Shown: positions 52,869-60,858 of the stretch, piece by piece
Layout of the letters: the number at the start of each line of letters is the position of its first letter
How positions within the stretch are numbered: the first letter of the stretch is position 1
DNA from: Roseiarcus fermentans
GTDB lineage: Bacteria > Pseudomonadota > Alphaproteobacteria > Rhizobiales > Beijerinckiaceae
Direction: 5' to 3'
Length of the DNA: 64,000 nucleotides
Assembly: GCF_003315135.1 (NCBI RefSeq)
Contig: NZ_QNRK01000004.1
Coordinates: 120,740 to 184,739 of the forward strand
Position numbers and translations under genes: made by a program
The notes under the pieces: generated by a model
The model's database searches: none
What the model was told of the DNA's origin: nothing
The model's input: only the letters and a program-made list of their open reading frames with translations

Positions 52869-53543
52869 ATGCGCATCGAACCCGTCTTCCTCTTCGATCT
52901 CGACGGGACGCTGGTCGACAGCGTCTATCAGCACGTCCTCGCCTGGAAGGAGGCGCTGGACGCCGAGGGAATCGACATTTCCGTGTGGCGCATCCATCGC
53001 AAGATCGGGATGAGCGGCGGCCTGTTCACCAACCAGCTCGTGCGCGAGACCGGCGTCCCAATCGACGAGGAGCGGGGCGAACGGCTGCGCAGGGGCCATG
53101 CGCGCGCCTACCAGCGGATGGGCGACCGTATCCGCCCCCTGCCCGGCGCGCGCGACCTGCTCGCCTGGCTCACCAGCGTCGGCATTTCCTGGGCGATCGC
53201 CACCAGCGGGCGGTTCGAGACGGCGACGGTCAACCTCAAGGCGCTCGGCGTCGATCCGGACAAGGTCCCGGTCGTCACCCGCGATCAGGTCAAATACGCC
53301 AAGCCCGACCCGGACCTGTTCATCGCCGCGGCCGAGCGGCTCGGCGCGCCGATCGAGACGGCGGTGGTGGTGGGCGACAGCATCTGGGACATGCTCGCGG
53401 CCGCGCGCTGCCGGGCGCTCGGCGTCGGGCTCCTGTGCGGCGGCTACGGCGCCGAGGAGTTGCAGAAGGCGACCGCCTTCCGCGTCTACGAAGACCCGGC
53501 CGACCTGCTCGCCCACATCGACGAACTCGGCGGCCGGCGGTAG
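52869..53543 (+). CDS. HAD-superfamily phosphatase (phosphoglycolate/beta-phosphoglucomutase-like)
   Basis: A 224-residue HAD hydrolase. Motif I is FLFDLDGTLVDSVYQHVLAW, motif II includes AIATSGRFET, motif III the Lys of KYAKPDPDLF, and motif IV VVVGDSIWDMLAA. A helical cap domain lies between residues 20 and 85. It probably dephosphorylates a small sugar phosphate or phosphoglycolate. It starts 85 bp after yjbQ and may be co-transcribed. Confidence 0.92.
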   Translation: MRIEPVFLFDLDGTLVDSVYQHVLAWKEALDAEGIDISVWRIHRKIGMSGGLFTNQLVRETGVPIDEERGERLRRGHARAYQRMGDRIRPLPGARDLLAWLTSVGISWAIATSGRFETATVNLKALGVDPDKVPVVTRDQVKYAKPDPDLFIAAAERLGAPIETAVVVGDSIWDMLAAARCRALGVGLLCGGYGAEELQKATAFRVYEDPADLLAHIDELGGRR

Positions 53544-53662
53544 CTCCGGCTGTCGACGCTCGCGCCGACGCCGCCAGCGGCGTGCGACGCGCGCGGGTCG
53601 ACGTTCGCTTGCCCCGCACGCGAAGGGCGAAGCCAGCCCACCGGACGGCCTCGCGGGCCCCG

Positions 53663-54736
53663 TCATCCCCGCTTGCGCGCCGCCGCCGCGATCTCGGCGA
53701 ACACGCTGAGCACGTGCAGCCGGCGGTCGAGGTTCATCGCCTCGGTCTCGCGCGCGGCCTGGCGGACGCGGTCCCACAGCGACCCGATCTCGAAGGCGCG
53801 CAAGGGCGAGGCGACGGTCGCCGCCGCCCAGGCCGCGAGCCAATCGTAGAGCGTGCGATGAAAGGCCGCGAGGGCTTCGCTCGAAGCGCGCGACCCCAGC
53901 GCCTCGGCGAGCTTCGCCACCGCGCGCGGATCGGGGTGCGGCAGGTCCGCGACGGTCGCGTCGATCAGCGCGCCGACGCCCTCGTGCTCCGGCGACAGCC
54001 GCGCCAGCGCCTCGCGCACCGAGCCGTTCGCGCGTTCGGCGGCCTTCGCGACCGCGTCCCCGTCGGCGTCGCTGTAAGGCGGTCCGAGCGTGGCGACCAC
54101 CTCGGCGATCTCGGAATCGGCGAGCGGCTCGAGCTTCAGCTTGCGGCAGCGCGAGCGGATCGTCGGCAGCACCTGCCCCGGCCGGTGCGACACGATCAGG
54201 ATCAGGGCGCGCTCCGGCGGCTCCTCGATCATCTTGAGCAGCGCGTTGGCGCTGCTGCGGTTGAGGTCCTCGGCGCAGTCGACGAGGCAGACCCGCCAGC
54301 CGCCGAACGCCGCCGACATCTGGAACACCTGCAGCGCCGCGCGGACGTCGTCGACCCGGATCTCGCTGAAGAACTTCTTCTTGTCGGCCTGCCACACCCG
54401 CCGCGCGAGGGAAAAGTCCGGGTGCGCCAGCGACGCCAGGTGGCGCGCGGCGGGGGCCTTCGGGTCGACCCAGAGGTCGCGCGCGTCCCGCACGGCCGGC
54501 GCGTTCGGGTCGGGGTTGGCCAGCAGGAAGCGGGCGAACCGCCACGCCAGCGTCGCCTTGCCGATTCCTTCGGGCCCGCCGATCAGCCAGGCGTGGGCGA
54601 GCCGTTCCTCGCGATAGGCCGAGAGCATCGCGGCCTCCGCGGCCCCGTGGCCGATCAGCGTCTGCGCGTGGCGGGGATGCGGGGCGCCGGCGATCCGGTC
54701 GCTCTCCGGGGCCTCGTCGGATTCCGGCTTTCTCAT
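53663..54736 (-). CDS. holB: DNA polymerase III subunit delta'
   Basis: A 357-residue clamp-loader subunit of the AAA+ class. It shows GGPEGIGKATLAWRFARFLL as a Walker A-like motif, VDCAEDLNRSSANALLKMIE followed by EPP, the conserved delta' core, and VSHRPGQVLPTIRSRC as sensor 1 with the arginine-finger SRC motif. The zinc-finger cysteines of E. coli delta' are missing, as is common in alphaproteobacteria. Its ATG overlaps the tmk stop (ATGA), so translation is coupled. Confidence 0.93.
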   Translation of the reverse strand: MRKPESDEAPESDRIAGAPHPRHAQTLIGHGAAEAAMLSAYREERLAHAWLIGGPEGIGKATLAWRFARFLLANPDPNAPAVRDARDLWVDPKAPAARHLASLAHPDFSLARRVWQADKKKFFSEIRVDDVRAALQVFQMSAAFGGWRVCLVDCAEDLNRSSANALLKMIEEPPERALILIVSHRPGQVLPTIRSRCRKLKLEPLADSEIAEVVATLGPPYSDADGDAVAKAAERANGSVREALARLSPEHEGVGALIDATVADLPHPDPRAVAKLAEALGSRASSEALAAFHRTLYDWLAAWAAATVASPLRAFEIGSLWDRVRQAARETEAMNLDRRLHVLSVFAEIAAAARKRG

Positions 54737-55395
54737 CGAGCCGCCCTCGCCGCGCCCTGCGGATCGAGCCGGGCCTCGACCGCGCGCCACACGGCGGCCT
54801 CGACCGCGTCCTCGGACGCGAGCGCGTCGATCACGACGCAGCGTCCGGGCTCGTCCGCCGCGATCTCGAGGTAGGCGCGGCGCAGCGTCTCGTGAAAGCC
54901 GGTCCCTTCGGCTTCGAACCGGTCGGCCTGCCCTGCCCCGCGCCGAAAGCCGGCGCGCGCCAGCCCAGCCTCCGCCGGCAGGTCGAGGATCAGCGTCAGG
55001 TCGGGGCGATTCGGGCCGACGGCGACCGCCTCCAGCCGGGCGATCCATTCGGCCGGCAAGTCGCCGGCGGCGCCCTGATAGGCGCGGGTCGAATCGGCGA
55101 AGCGGTCGCTGACCACCCATGCGCCGCGCCGTAGCGCCGGCAGGATCGTCTGGTCGAGATGGTCGATCCGGGCGGCGGCGAACAGGAGCGCCTCCCCCTC
55201 GGGGCCGAAGGCCTTCGCGAAGCCCGACAGGATGACGGCGCGCAGGGCCTCGGCGTGCGGCGAGCCGCCCGGTTCGCGGGTGCGCACGACCTCGAGGCCG
55301 GCGGCCGAAAGGCGGCGCTCGAGGCGGCGCGCCTGCACGGACTTGCCCGCCCCCTCGCCCCCTTCGAGGGTAATGAAGCGGCCCCGCCCGCTCAT
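54733..55395 (-). CDS. tmk: Thymidylate kinase
   Basis: A 220-residue kinase converting dTMP to dTDP. ITLEGGEGAGKSVQARRL is the P-loop, VRTREPGGSPHAEALR the TREPGG motif, VVSDRFADSTRAYQGAAG the DRY/DRF-type motif, and GAGQADRFEAEGTGFHETLR the lid region. ATG 55395 opens the family-like MSGRGRFITLEG. It is directly coupled to holB. In many Rhizobiales a D-Ala-D-Ala carboxypeptidase gene precedes tmk; here the 369 bp upstream hold no such gene. Confidence 0.95.
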   Translation of the reverse strand: MSGRGRFITLEGGEGAGKSVQARRLERRLSAAGLEVVRTREPGGSPHAEALRAVILSGFAKAFGPEGEALLFAAARIDHLDQTILPALRRGAWVVSDRFADSTRAYQGAAGDLPAEWIARLEAVAVGPNRPDLTLILDLPAEAGLARAGFRRGAGQADRFEAEGTGFHETLRRAYLEIAADEPGRCVVIDALASEDAVEAAVWRAVEARLDPQGAARAAR

Positions 55396-55764
55396 GGGCG
55401 CTGCGTCCGGCCGGAGCGCTCGATCCCGGCGTCCGGGAGGCGGCGCAGGCGCCCGCCCGGCGCGGAGGGGCCGGTCGCCGCGGCGGCGGCGCCCGCCGGC
55501 CGGTCGTCGCGTGAGATCCTCAACCGACTCTCGTCCCTTCCCGAGCCTTTGTCCCTTCCCGACCCCCGTCTGCGAGCGGCCGGTCGTCCGCCGATCCTGC
55601 GGCGGCGGGCTCGCCGCGGGGGAGCGCGACCGCGCCGACGCGGACGAAGCCGGCGCCGGCTGGTCGGCTCTCGTCATAGCGGAAGGCCGCGCCTTCGGCA
55701 TCCTCCGTCGCCGCCCGGCTGAGAACGGCGCCGCCCGGGCGGACAGGAACGGGATCCTCGCGCC
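55396..55764. other. Gap between rlpA and tmk with no supported gene
   Basis: 369 bp on the minus strand between rlpA and tmk. One frame stays open from the rlpA end with GC-rich third positions (RPAGAGFVRVGAVALPRGEP region) but lacks any start codon with a ribosome-binding site or family match. A D-alanyl-D-alanine carboxypeptidase would be expected here by synteny and is not recognisable. Confidence 0.4.
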
Positions 55765-56907
55765 TCAGTCGTCGGCCGACGGGCGCGCCGGCTTGACGAG
55801 CCGGAAAGCGCCGAGCGACAGGCGCTTCACCCGGTCCGAAGACGGGTCGGCGAAATACAGGGCTTTCTCGGCGCTGGCCTGGAGATCGGGACGGCGCGGC
55901 GGCTGGACCCCGGACGCCTGCAAGGAGGATTTCGCCGGCGCGGCCAGCGCGACCACCGACGGACTCTTGACCGCGCCGAGGTCGAAGGGGCGCGGCGGCG
56001 GCAGCGGAACCGCGCCATGCCGCTCGCGCGCCGGGATCGCGGCGGGCGGCCTCGCCGGCTCGTCGGCGCCGGCCCTGTCCGGCGCGGCCGCCGCGACCTG
56101 GACCGGTTCGGGTTCGGGCGGAGGCGGCGGGGCGAAACGCGCAGGCGTGGGAGGCGGCGGAGGCGGCGGCGCGGCGCCGCCGCCGAACAGGCCGCCGAAC
56201 AGCGAAAATCCGGCCGGCGGCGAATTGTCGGCCACCATCGTGGCTTCGGCGAAGCCGTCGATGTGCGCCGCCGAACCGTCGGTGCGCAGGGAGGCGAGCA
56301 GCGTATTGTCGTCCGTGCCTTCGAGCGGCGCCGGGCCGACATAGTCGACCTTGATCCTGGCGGTGCCCGCGCCCTTGAAGTCGAGGACGTCGGCGGTGCG
56401 CGACGACACGTCCATCACCCGTCCGCCATGATAGGGGCCGCGGTCGTTGACGCGAACGATGACCGAGTAGCCGTTGGCGAGATTGGTCACCCGGGCGTAG
56501 CTGGGCAGCGGCATGGTCGGATGGGCCGCCGTGATCGAGCCCATGTCGTAAACCTCGCCGTTGGCGGTGCGGCGGCCGTGAAAGGCCGCCCCGTACCAGG
56601 AGGCCATGCCGGTGACGGTGTAGGACGTCATCTCGGTGGGCACGTAGGTGTGGCCGGCGACGTGATAGGCGCGACCGACGAGATACTGGCCGCCGCCCTT
56701 CGGAACCCGCTCGCCGTCGGCGACGACCTTCGGGCTGGCGTGACCGTATCGCTTCTCGGAGAAGTGCTCGTGCCCGTGGGCGTAGCGCTGCTGCTGAAAG
56801 GATTGATTGGCGCATCCGGAGACCGCGACGGTCAGGATCAGGCCGGCCGCCCCGAGCCACCCGCGTCTGGCCGCGACGGCGCGCATGTCATGACGCGATA
56901 CGCTCAT
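55765..56907 (-). CDS. rlpA: RlpA-family septal ring lytic transglycosylase lipoprotein
   Basis: A 380-residue outer-membrane lipoprotein. The signal peptide ends VAVSGC (Cys32). The double-psi beta-barrel domain at residues ~98-192 has GMASWYGAAFHGRRTANGE, AAHPTMPLPSYARVTN and VRVNDRGPYHGGRVMDVS, the RlpA hallmarks including the catalytic His and Asp positions. RlpA cleaves naked glycan strands at the septum. The C-terminal half is Pro/Ala-rich low complexity and lacks the usual SPOR peptidoglycan-binding domain, so septal targeting might differ. It stands 369 bp from tmk. Confidence 0.9.
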   Translation of the reverse strand: MSVSRHDMRAVAARRGWLGAAGLILTVAVSGCANQSFQQQRYAHGHEHFSEKRYGHASPKVVADGERVPKGGGQYLVGRAYHVAGHTYVPTEMTSYTVTGMASWYGAAFHGRRTANGEVYDMGSITAAHPTMPLPSYARVTNLANGYSVIVRVNDRGPYHGGRVMDVSSRTADVLDFKGAGTARIKVDYVGPAPLEGTDDNTLLASLRTDGSAAHIDGFAEATMVADNSPPAGFSLFGGLFGGGAAPPPPPPPTPARFAPPPPPEPEPVQVAAAAPDRAGADEPARPPAAIPARERHGAVPLPPPRPFDLGAVKSPSVVALAAPAKSSLQASGVQPPRRPDLQASAEKALYFADPSSDRVKRLSLGAFRLVKPARPSADD

Positions 56908-57251
56908 TGACGCTCACTCGTATGCGGCGCCGCGCCGCCCGCCGTCATCATGCGGCGAACCAACCCTGGGCGCGACCTTACGACATCGATAACGCTGCCT
57001 GGCACTCTTGATCCCGTTTCGTTTCGATTTCGCTAACGAATCAAGCCGTTTCGCAGGCGGCGCGATCCCTGTCCCCCGAGCGAGGCGCGCTCCCGCTCCC
57101 TCGTTCGCGTCGCGCCGCGGCAGCCCTACGACTCACAGACACCCCGGCTCGGCCGTTCGCCTTCGCTGCCGGGAAACGCACACCTGCCGCTCAAACGCGG
57201 CGAGAACGTGGCGGAGAGGCGGCGGCGACGTCGGCAAATCGTCGATGCGAA

Positions 57252-57300
57252 GGACCCGTCGAAAAAACAAGGGCGGCCGGATGCATGCCTCCGGCCGCCC
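57252..57300 (-). terminator. Rho-independent terminator on the minus strand
   Basis: GGGCGGCCGGA (57271-57281) pairs with TCCGGCCGCCC (57290-57300), an 11-bp stem. Read on the minus strand the stem is followed by TTGTTTTTTC. No minus-strand protein gene ends just before it, so it probably terminates a non-coding RNA. Confidence 0.85.
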
Positions 57301-57475
57301 AAGTATGGGATGCGGGATCTCCGATCGGCGCGAGAATGGCGCCCTCGGGTGGTGCGGATCCGTCGCCTCCCGGGCCGCGCAATCACGAAGGGTAAGAGGG
57401 GGTTCAGAACCCTTCGCTTCCGAGTTTTGTCCTCGGGGCGGCTCGCTGACATCTATTCAAGGACAAAACTGGACC
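57262..57475 (-). ncRNA. Candidate small RNA ending at the terminator
   Basis: The ~200 nt to the right of the minus-strand terminator can fold into at least two further stems: GCGAAGGG paired with CCCTTCGTG (around 57385-57415) and a 10-bp inverted repeat AGTTTTGTCC / GGACAAAACT (57423-57432 and 57461-57470). A TTGCAA at 57478-57483 might be the -35 box. The 5' end is a guess. I could not match it to 6S, SRP or other known RNAs by eye. Confidence 0.45.
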
Positions 57476-58113
57476 GCTTGCAACAGAAAAGTCGACCCTC
57501 CTCACATTCATTTATTCAGAGCGTGTTACCCTGGCGCGTGTGAACGGACGAACGCTTTCCTTCCTCGTCGAGCGCGAGGTTATTACGGCCCGCGGGGGTA
57601 GACGGTTGGTCTCCGGGAGAGCAGCCAACGCCCCGTATACGTTGATATGCTTCAGGACTGTCGCATTGCGAAGGCGATTACTGCATTGCAGCGAATTGAG
57701 CGCGGCGCAAAAGGATTCGACGCTGGACCGGGATGGCGACGATCGGCGAGGCGCGGCAAGGCGACTTTTTCGCGGCGGGACCGGCCGGCGCGGGTCGATC
57801 GGGCGATCGCCAGCGCGTCGTCATGCACGACGAAACGACCGCGCCGGGCGGGCTGCAGCTCGCCCGGCGCTGTCTAAGTCGTTAGCGACCGCGCTAGCCG
57901 TCGGTCCTTGCGACCTGAGGCGAGAATACCCGGTGAGCGGGCGTCACGGGAAGAGCGGCGAACCGTCCCCCGCCCGCGCGAATTGTCGCACTGGCGCGAA
58001 CCGGAGAACAGTGCGAACCGGCGCTGGTAAAGGACGGTGGACACGGACGGCTGTCGCGATCGCGCCAAGGACTGACGGCGCGGTCGCCGGAAGCGCCGCC
58101 CTCATTCCCGATC

Positions 58114-58347
58114 TCAACGCCGCGCGCCGCCCGCTCCACTCCGCGCCCATTGCGGATCAAGGTTCCTGTCAAACCCGGTGCGCCTCGCCCAGGCGACGAC
58201 GGACGGCCAATGATAGCAAAGCTCGCCGCCGGCGTCGACAAAAGGCGGCCCCAGACCGGTCCGTCTGGCGAGCCTGAGGAAGCCGATGCTGAGGCCCAGC
58301 CGGTGAGCTGCAATGGTGATCGGAATGAAATGATGTCTCTGGGACAT
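58114..58347 (-). CDS. Short helix-turn-helix protein (AlpA/excisionase-like fold)
   Basis: A 77-residue protein beginning MSQRHHFIPITIAAHRLGLS. The pattern AAHRLGLSIGFLRLARRTGL then GPPFVDAGGELCYHWPSVVAW resembles the winged HTH_17/AlpA/excisionase fold: helix-turn-helix, a wing with Gly-Gly, then Tyr/His and Trp before the last helix. GGAGG lies 10 nt upstream of ATG 58347. No integrase or phage gene is near, so it could be a chromosomal regulator or a stranded excisionase. Missed easily because a longer frame from 58425 surrounds it. Confidence 0.55.
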   Translation of the reverse strand: MSQRHHFIPITIAAHRLGLSIGFLRLARRTGLGPPFVDAGGELCYHWPSVVAWARRTGFDRNLDPQWARSGAGGARR

Positions 58348-58631
58348 TTTTCCGTGCCCTCCGCCGAAATGCGCGGATCTTGAAATCCGTAACAGAAACC
58401 AATTTACAACAACACGGGCGACCATGAATCCTTAGAAGTACTTCAGAAGAGTTACTCCTCGATGAGGCAAACTGCCGCAGGCGACCGTCCGCCGTCATCG
58501 CGGCGCCCGGAGGGCGACGCGCCAGGGGCCGCAACAGCGGCGACAGCGGCCCCTCGACCGCCTGGCCCGCGCCGCCTTTCTCCGGCGCGCGCCGCCGCGG
58601 CCGGCGGCCCGGGCGCGGCCGGAAGGCGCGG

Positions 58632-59870
58632 TCAGCGGGTCAGGCTCGACAGATGGAGGGGAAAGCCGGACATCCGCCGGGTCCACCGCGACGCGATCTG
58701 CAGCGGAAAGCGCAGGCCCATCATCGCCGCGGGGGCCGGGTCGTCGTAGGCGAACCAGGCCAATTCCCCGCTGCGCGCAACCGGGCGCGCCTCGGCCTTC
58801 GCCGTCGAACCGGACTTCAGGAATTCCTTGAGTCCGAGAAAGAGATAGTCCTGCTCGACCTTGAACACGTGGCCTTCCGCCATGCGCGAACCGGGGATCG
58901 GCTGCCCGGTCAGATCCAGGTAGGCGGCCCTGACGACGTCGACGCCGGCGTCGTTGTGGAACATGCGAAAATTCATGCACACGCGAGGGTTGCAATCGAC
59001 GATGCGGAATCGCCCGTCGCGCGCGTCCTTGCGCCAGTCGATGCCGACGATCCCGGAATATTGCACCTGTCGCAGCAGGCTTTCGCCCAGCCGGGCGAGG
59101 GAGTCGTCGCGCTCGGACACGCCGAGCACGGTGGAGCCCGCGCCCGGCGGAGACGACATCAGCTTCCGGCCCGTGAATCCGACCTGCACCCCCGTCTCGG
59201 CGTTGCGGTAGCCGTGGTACACCCAGTCCTCGCCGGGAACGAACTCCTGAACCAGCATCCGCGCCGGCGTCGCCCCGCGCGCGCCGGCCCAGAATCGGCG
59301 AAGATCGGCCGGTTCGCGAGCGATGATCGTGCTGCGGCCGCCGTTCAGGGGCGCCCATTGCTCGGCGGTCTTGATCATGACGGGAAACCCCGAGCGTTCG
59401 ACGAAGGCGTCGACGTCGGCTTCGTCGTGCGCGAACGCGATCCGCGGGGTGTCGATCCCGGCCTGCGCGCAGATCTCGTAGAGGGTCGCCTTGTCGCACA
59501 GCCGGCGCGGCAGTCCGGGCGCAATCGCGGGCAGCAGGAACCAGCGGCGCAGCGCCTCCGCGTTCTCGGCGACGACGGCGGCGGACAGGTCGTCGAGCGG
59601 AAGCAGCAACGCGGGCGAACCGATCCGCTCGGCGATCGCCGCGATCGCGCACGGAAACGCCGTCTTGTCCGGCCAACGCTTCCAGACGAACGACCGCGCG
59701 AGGTAGCGCGAGAGCGCAAGCGGAGCCAACATGTCGTCGACGATCGCGTAGACCGGCGCGCCCAGCCGGCCGAGGCTCCTCGCGATCCCGAGCGCGCCGT
59801 GATGGAGGACGCCCCGCCCCGCCTTGAGAATGAGCGCGGGGGACGAGACGTCGACGCCATTCATCCGCAT
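58632..59870 (-). CDS. ATP-grasp family carboxylate-amine ligase
   Basis: A 412-residue ATP-grasp enzyme. The N-terminal pre-ATP-grasp domain includes HHGALGIARSLGRLGAPVYA; ATP-binding residues follow in GFPVMIKTAEQWAP and MLVQEFVPGEDWVYHGY; the metal site is IVGIDWRKDARDGRF then RIVDCNPRVCMNFRMF. Such ligases join a carboxylate to an amine; the substrate pair is unknown. The C-terminal ~90 residues (VEQDYLFLGLKEFLKSG) resemble those in exopolysaccharide- or peptide-related homologues. ATG 59870 is preceded by GGGAG at 7 nt. Confidence 0.85.
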   Translation of the reverse strand: MRMNGVDVSSPALILKAGRGVLHHGALGIARSLGRLGAPVYAIVDDMLAPLALSRYLARSFVWKRWPDKTAFPCAIAAIAERIGSPALLLPLDDLSAAVVAENAEALRRWFLLPAIAPGLPRRLCDKATLYEICAQAGIDTPRIAFAHDEADVDAFVERSGFPVMIKTAEQWAPLNGGRSTIIAREPADLRRFWAGARGATPARMLVQEFVPGEDWVYHGYRNAETGVQVGFTGRKLMSSPPGAGSTVLGVSERDDSLARLGESLLRQVQYSGIVGIDWRKDARDGRFRIVDCNPRVCMNFRMFHNDAGVDVVRAAYLDLTGQPIPGSRMAEGHVFKVEQDYLFLGLKEFLKSGSTAKAEARPVARSGELAWFAYDDPAPAAMMGLRFPLQIASRWTRRMSGFPLHLSSLTR

Positions 59871-60205
59871 GGCCAAACTCCCGGTCGACCAGCCGCGTGG
59901 ATGTCCAGATCGTCCCCAGGCCACAGCAACATCCGGCGCGGCCAGCCAATACGCTCAAGCGGAAAAACCGAAAAAATGATGGCCGGTCGGGCTGGCCGCG
60001 CCGATCGGCGTCAACCAGGAAACGAGGACGTGCAGGCTAAGCTATTCCGTCAGGCAAATCACGCCGTCAATCTTCGTCCCGGAGTTGTTTCAAGTCAACT
60101 CGGATCTCCCGATGCGGACACGCGCAACGCTGTCATTGCGCAAAAGGCGAAGCCGTGACGGATCGGCCGATCGGTCGGCTGTCGCCCGCAACGCCGGGGG
60201 AGCGC
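59871..60205. other. Intergenic region with no gene seen
   Basis: 335 bp between the ATP-grasp gene and tRNA-Arg. No open frame with a ribosome-binding site, no terminator and no repeat of note were found. Confidence 0.35.
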
Positions 60206-60282
60206 TGGCGACTCCGGCAGGGCTCGAACCTGCGACCTGCCGCTTAGAAGGCGGCTGCTCTATCCAGCTGAGCTACGGAGCC
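60206..60282 (-). tRNA. tRNA-Arg (TCT anticodon)
   Basis: On the minus strand: acceptor GGCTCCG, D-arm GCTCAGCTGGATAGAGC, anticodon stem GCCGC/GCGGC with loop CTTCTAA giving anticodon TCT (reads AGA), T-arm GCAGG-TTCGAGC-CCTGC, acceptor CGGAGTC, G discriminator and encoded CCA. One G-U pair in the acceptor stem. No integrase or tRNA fragment is adjacent. Confidence 0.97.
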
Positions 60283-60304
60283 GATCGGCGTGGCGGTGAC
60301 GGCG

Positions 60305-60607
60305 TCAGTGCGACCAGGGCACGACGCGGTTGGGCGCGAAATTGTCGGAATAGGAAAGCACGCGCCGCTTGTGCGGCTTCGGCTCCTCGACGCGGTAGGC
60401 GATGCCGTTGCGTTCGGCGTAGGCGATCGCCTCGTCTTTGGTGTCGAAGGTCAGCCTCACCTGCGCCTTCATGTCGCCCGAGCTCGTCCAGCCCATCAGC
60501 GGCTCGATCGACCGCGGCTGCTCGGGTTCATAGGCGAGCGTCCAGTCCTGCTTGGACCGGCCCTGCTGCATCGCGCTCTTCGCGGGCTTGTAGATGCGCG
60601 CCGTCAT
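60305..60607 (-). CDS. NDUFS4-like (ETC complex I 18 kDa) subunit
   Basis: A 100-residue protein matching the ETC complex I conserved region (PF04800) of mitochondrial NDUFS4: MTARIYKPAKSAMQQGRSK, LAYEPEQPRSIEPLMGWTSS, GDMKAQVRLTFDTKDEAIAY and the basic tail PHKRRVLSYSDNF. In alphaproteobacteria it is an accessory subunit of NADH:quinone oxidoreductase at the membrane arm-matrix arm junction. GGGGAC lies before the ATG. It lies 22 bp upstream of tRNA-Arg in the same direction. Confidence 0.95.
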   Translation of the reverse strand: MTARIYKPAKSAMQQGRSKQDWTLAYEPEQPRSIEPLMGWTSSGDMKAQVRLTFDTKDEAIAYAERNGIAYRVEEPKPHKRRVLSYSDNFAPNRVVPWSH

Positions 60608-60858
60608 GACGTCCCCAGATTGATGCGAAAACCAGTCGTCGGCGCCGGATCCGAGCCGGCGCTTCCGGCGTCAGCCGGATTCGCACGTCGCCCCCGAGCG
60701 TCGCTCGCCAGCGTTTTACGGGGTGGCGGCGGTTCTGACAATGGGGCGCCCGCGCCGGCGGATCACGCGATCGCTCCGGAACAAAGTCGCGGCCGGAGGG
60801 TTTTCGTGCGCCGGGTCGTGTCGCAGACCCTGCTGATTGTTCGCGGGAACGGCTGCGC

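Larger units (their letters stand above)
56908..58113. other. Gene-poor 1.2 kb region with a probable small RNA
   Basis: No convincing protein gene is found on either strand. A minus-strand terminator at 57252-57300 implies a short transcript arising to its right (see next entries). A 50-codon plus-strand frame at 57733-57885 (MATIGEARQGDFFAAGPAGA...) has only a weak ribosome-binding site and no recognised family. The sequence from 57450 to 57540 is comparatively AT-rich. Confidence 0.45.

Noticed and set aside
55396-55764. Degraded D-Ala-D-Ala carboxypeptidase between rlpA and tmk
   Set aside because: I looked for SxxK, SxN and KTG motifs in all three minus-strand frames and saw none; only the absence is reported.
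57262-57475. 6S RNA or signal recognition particle RNA
   Set aside because: No match to the conserved SRP loop or 6S bubble features that I can recognise; left as an unidentified candidate RNA.
57733-57885. Possible 50-codon gene MATIGEARQGDFFAAG...
   Set aside because: Weak ribosome-binding site and no family; could be chance in GC-rich DNA.
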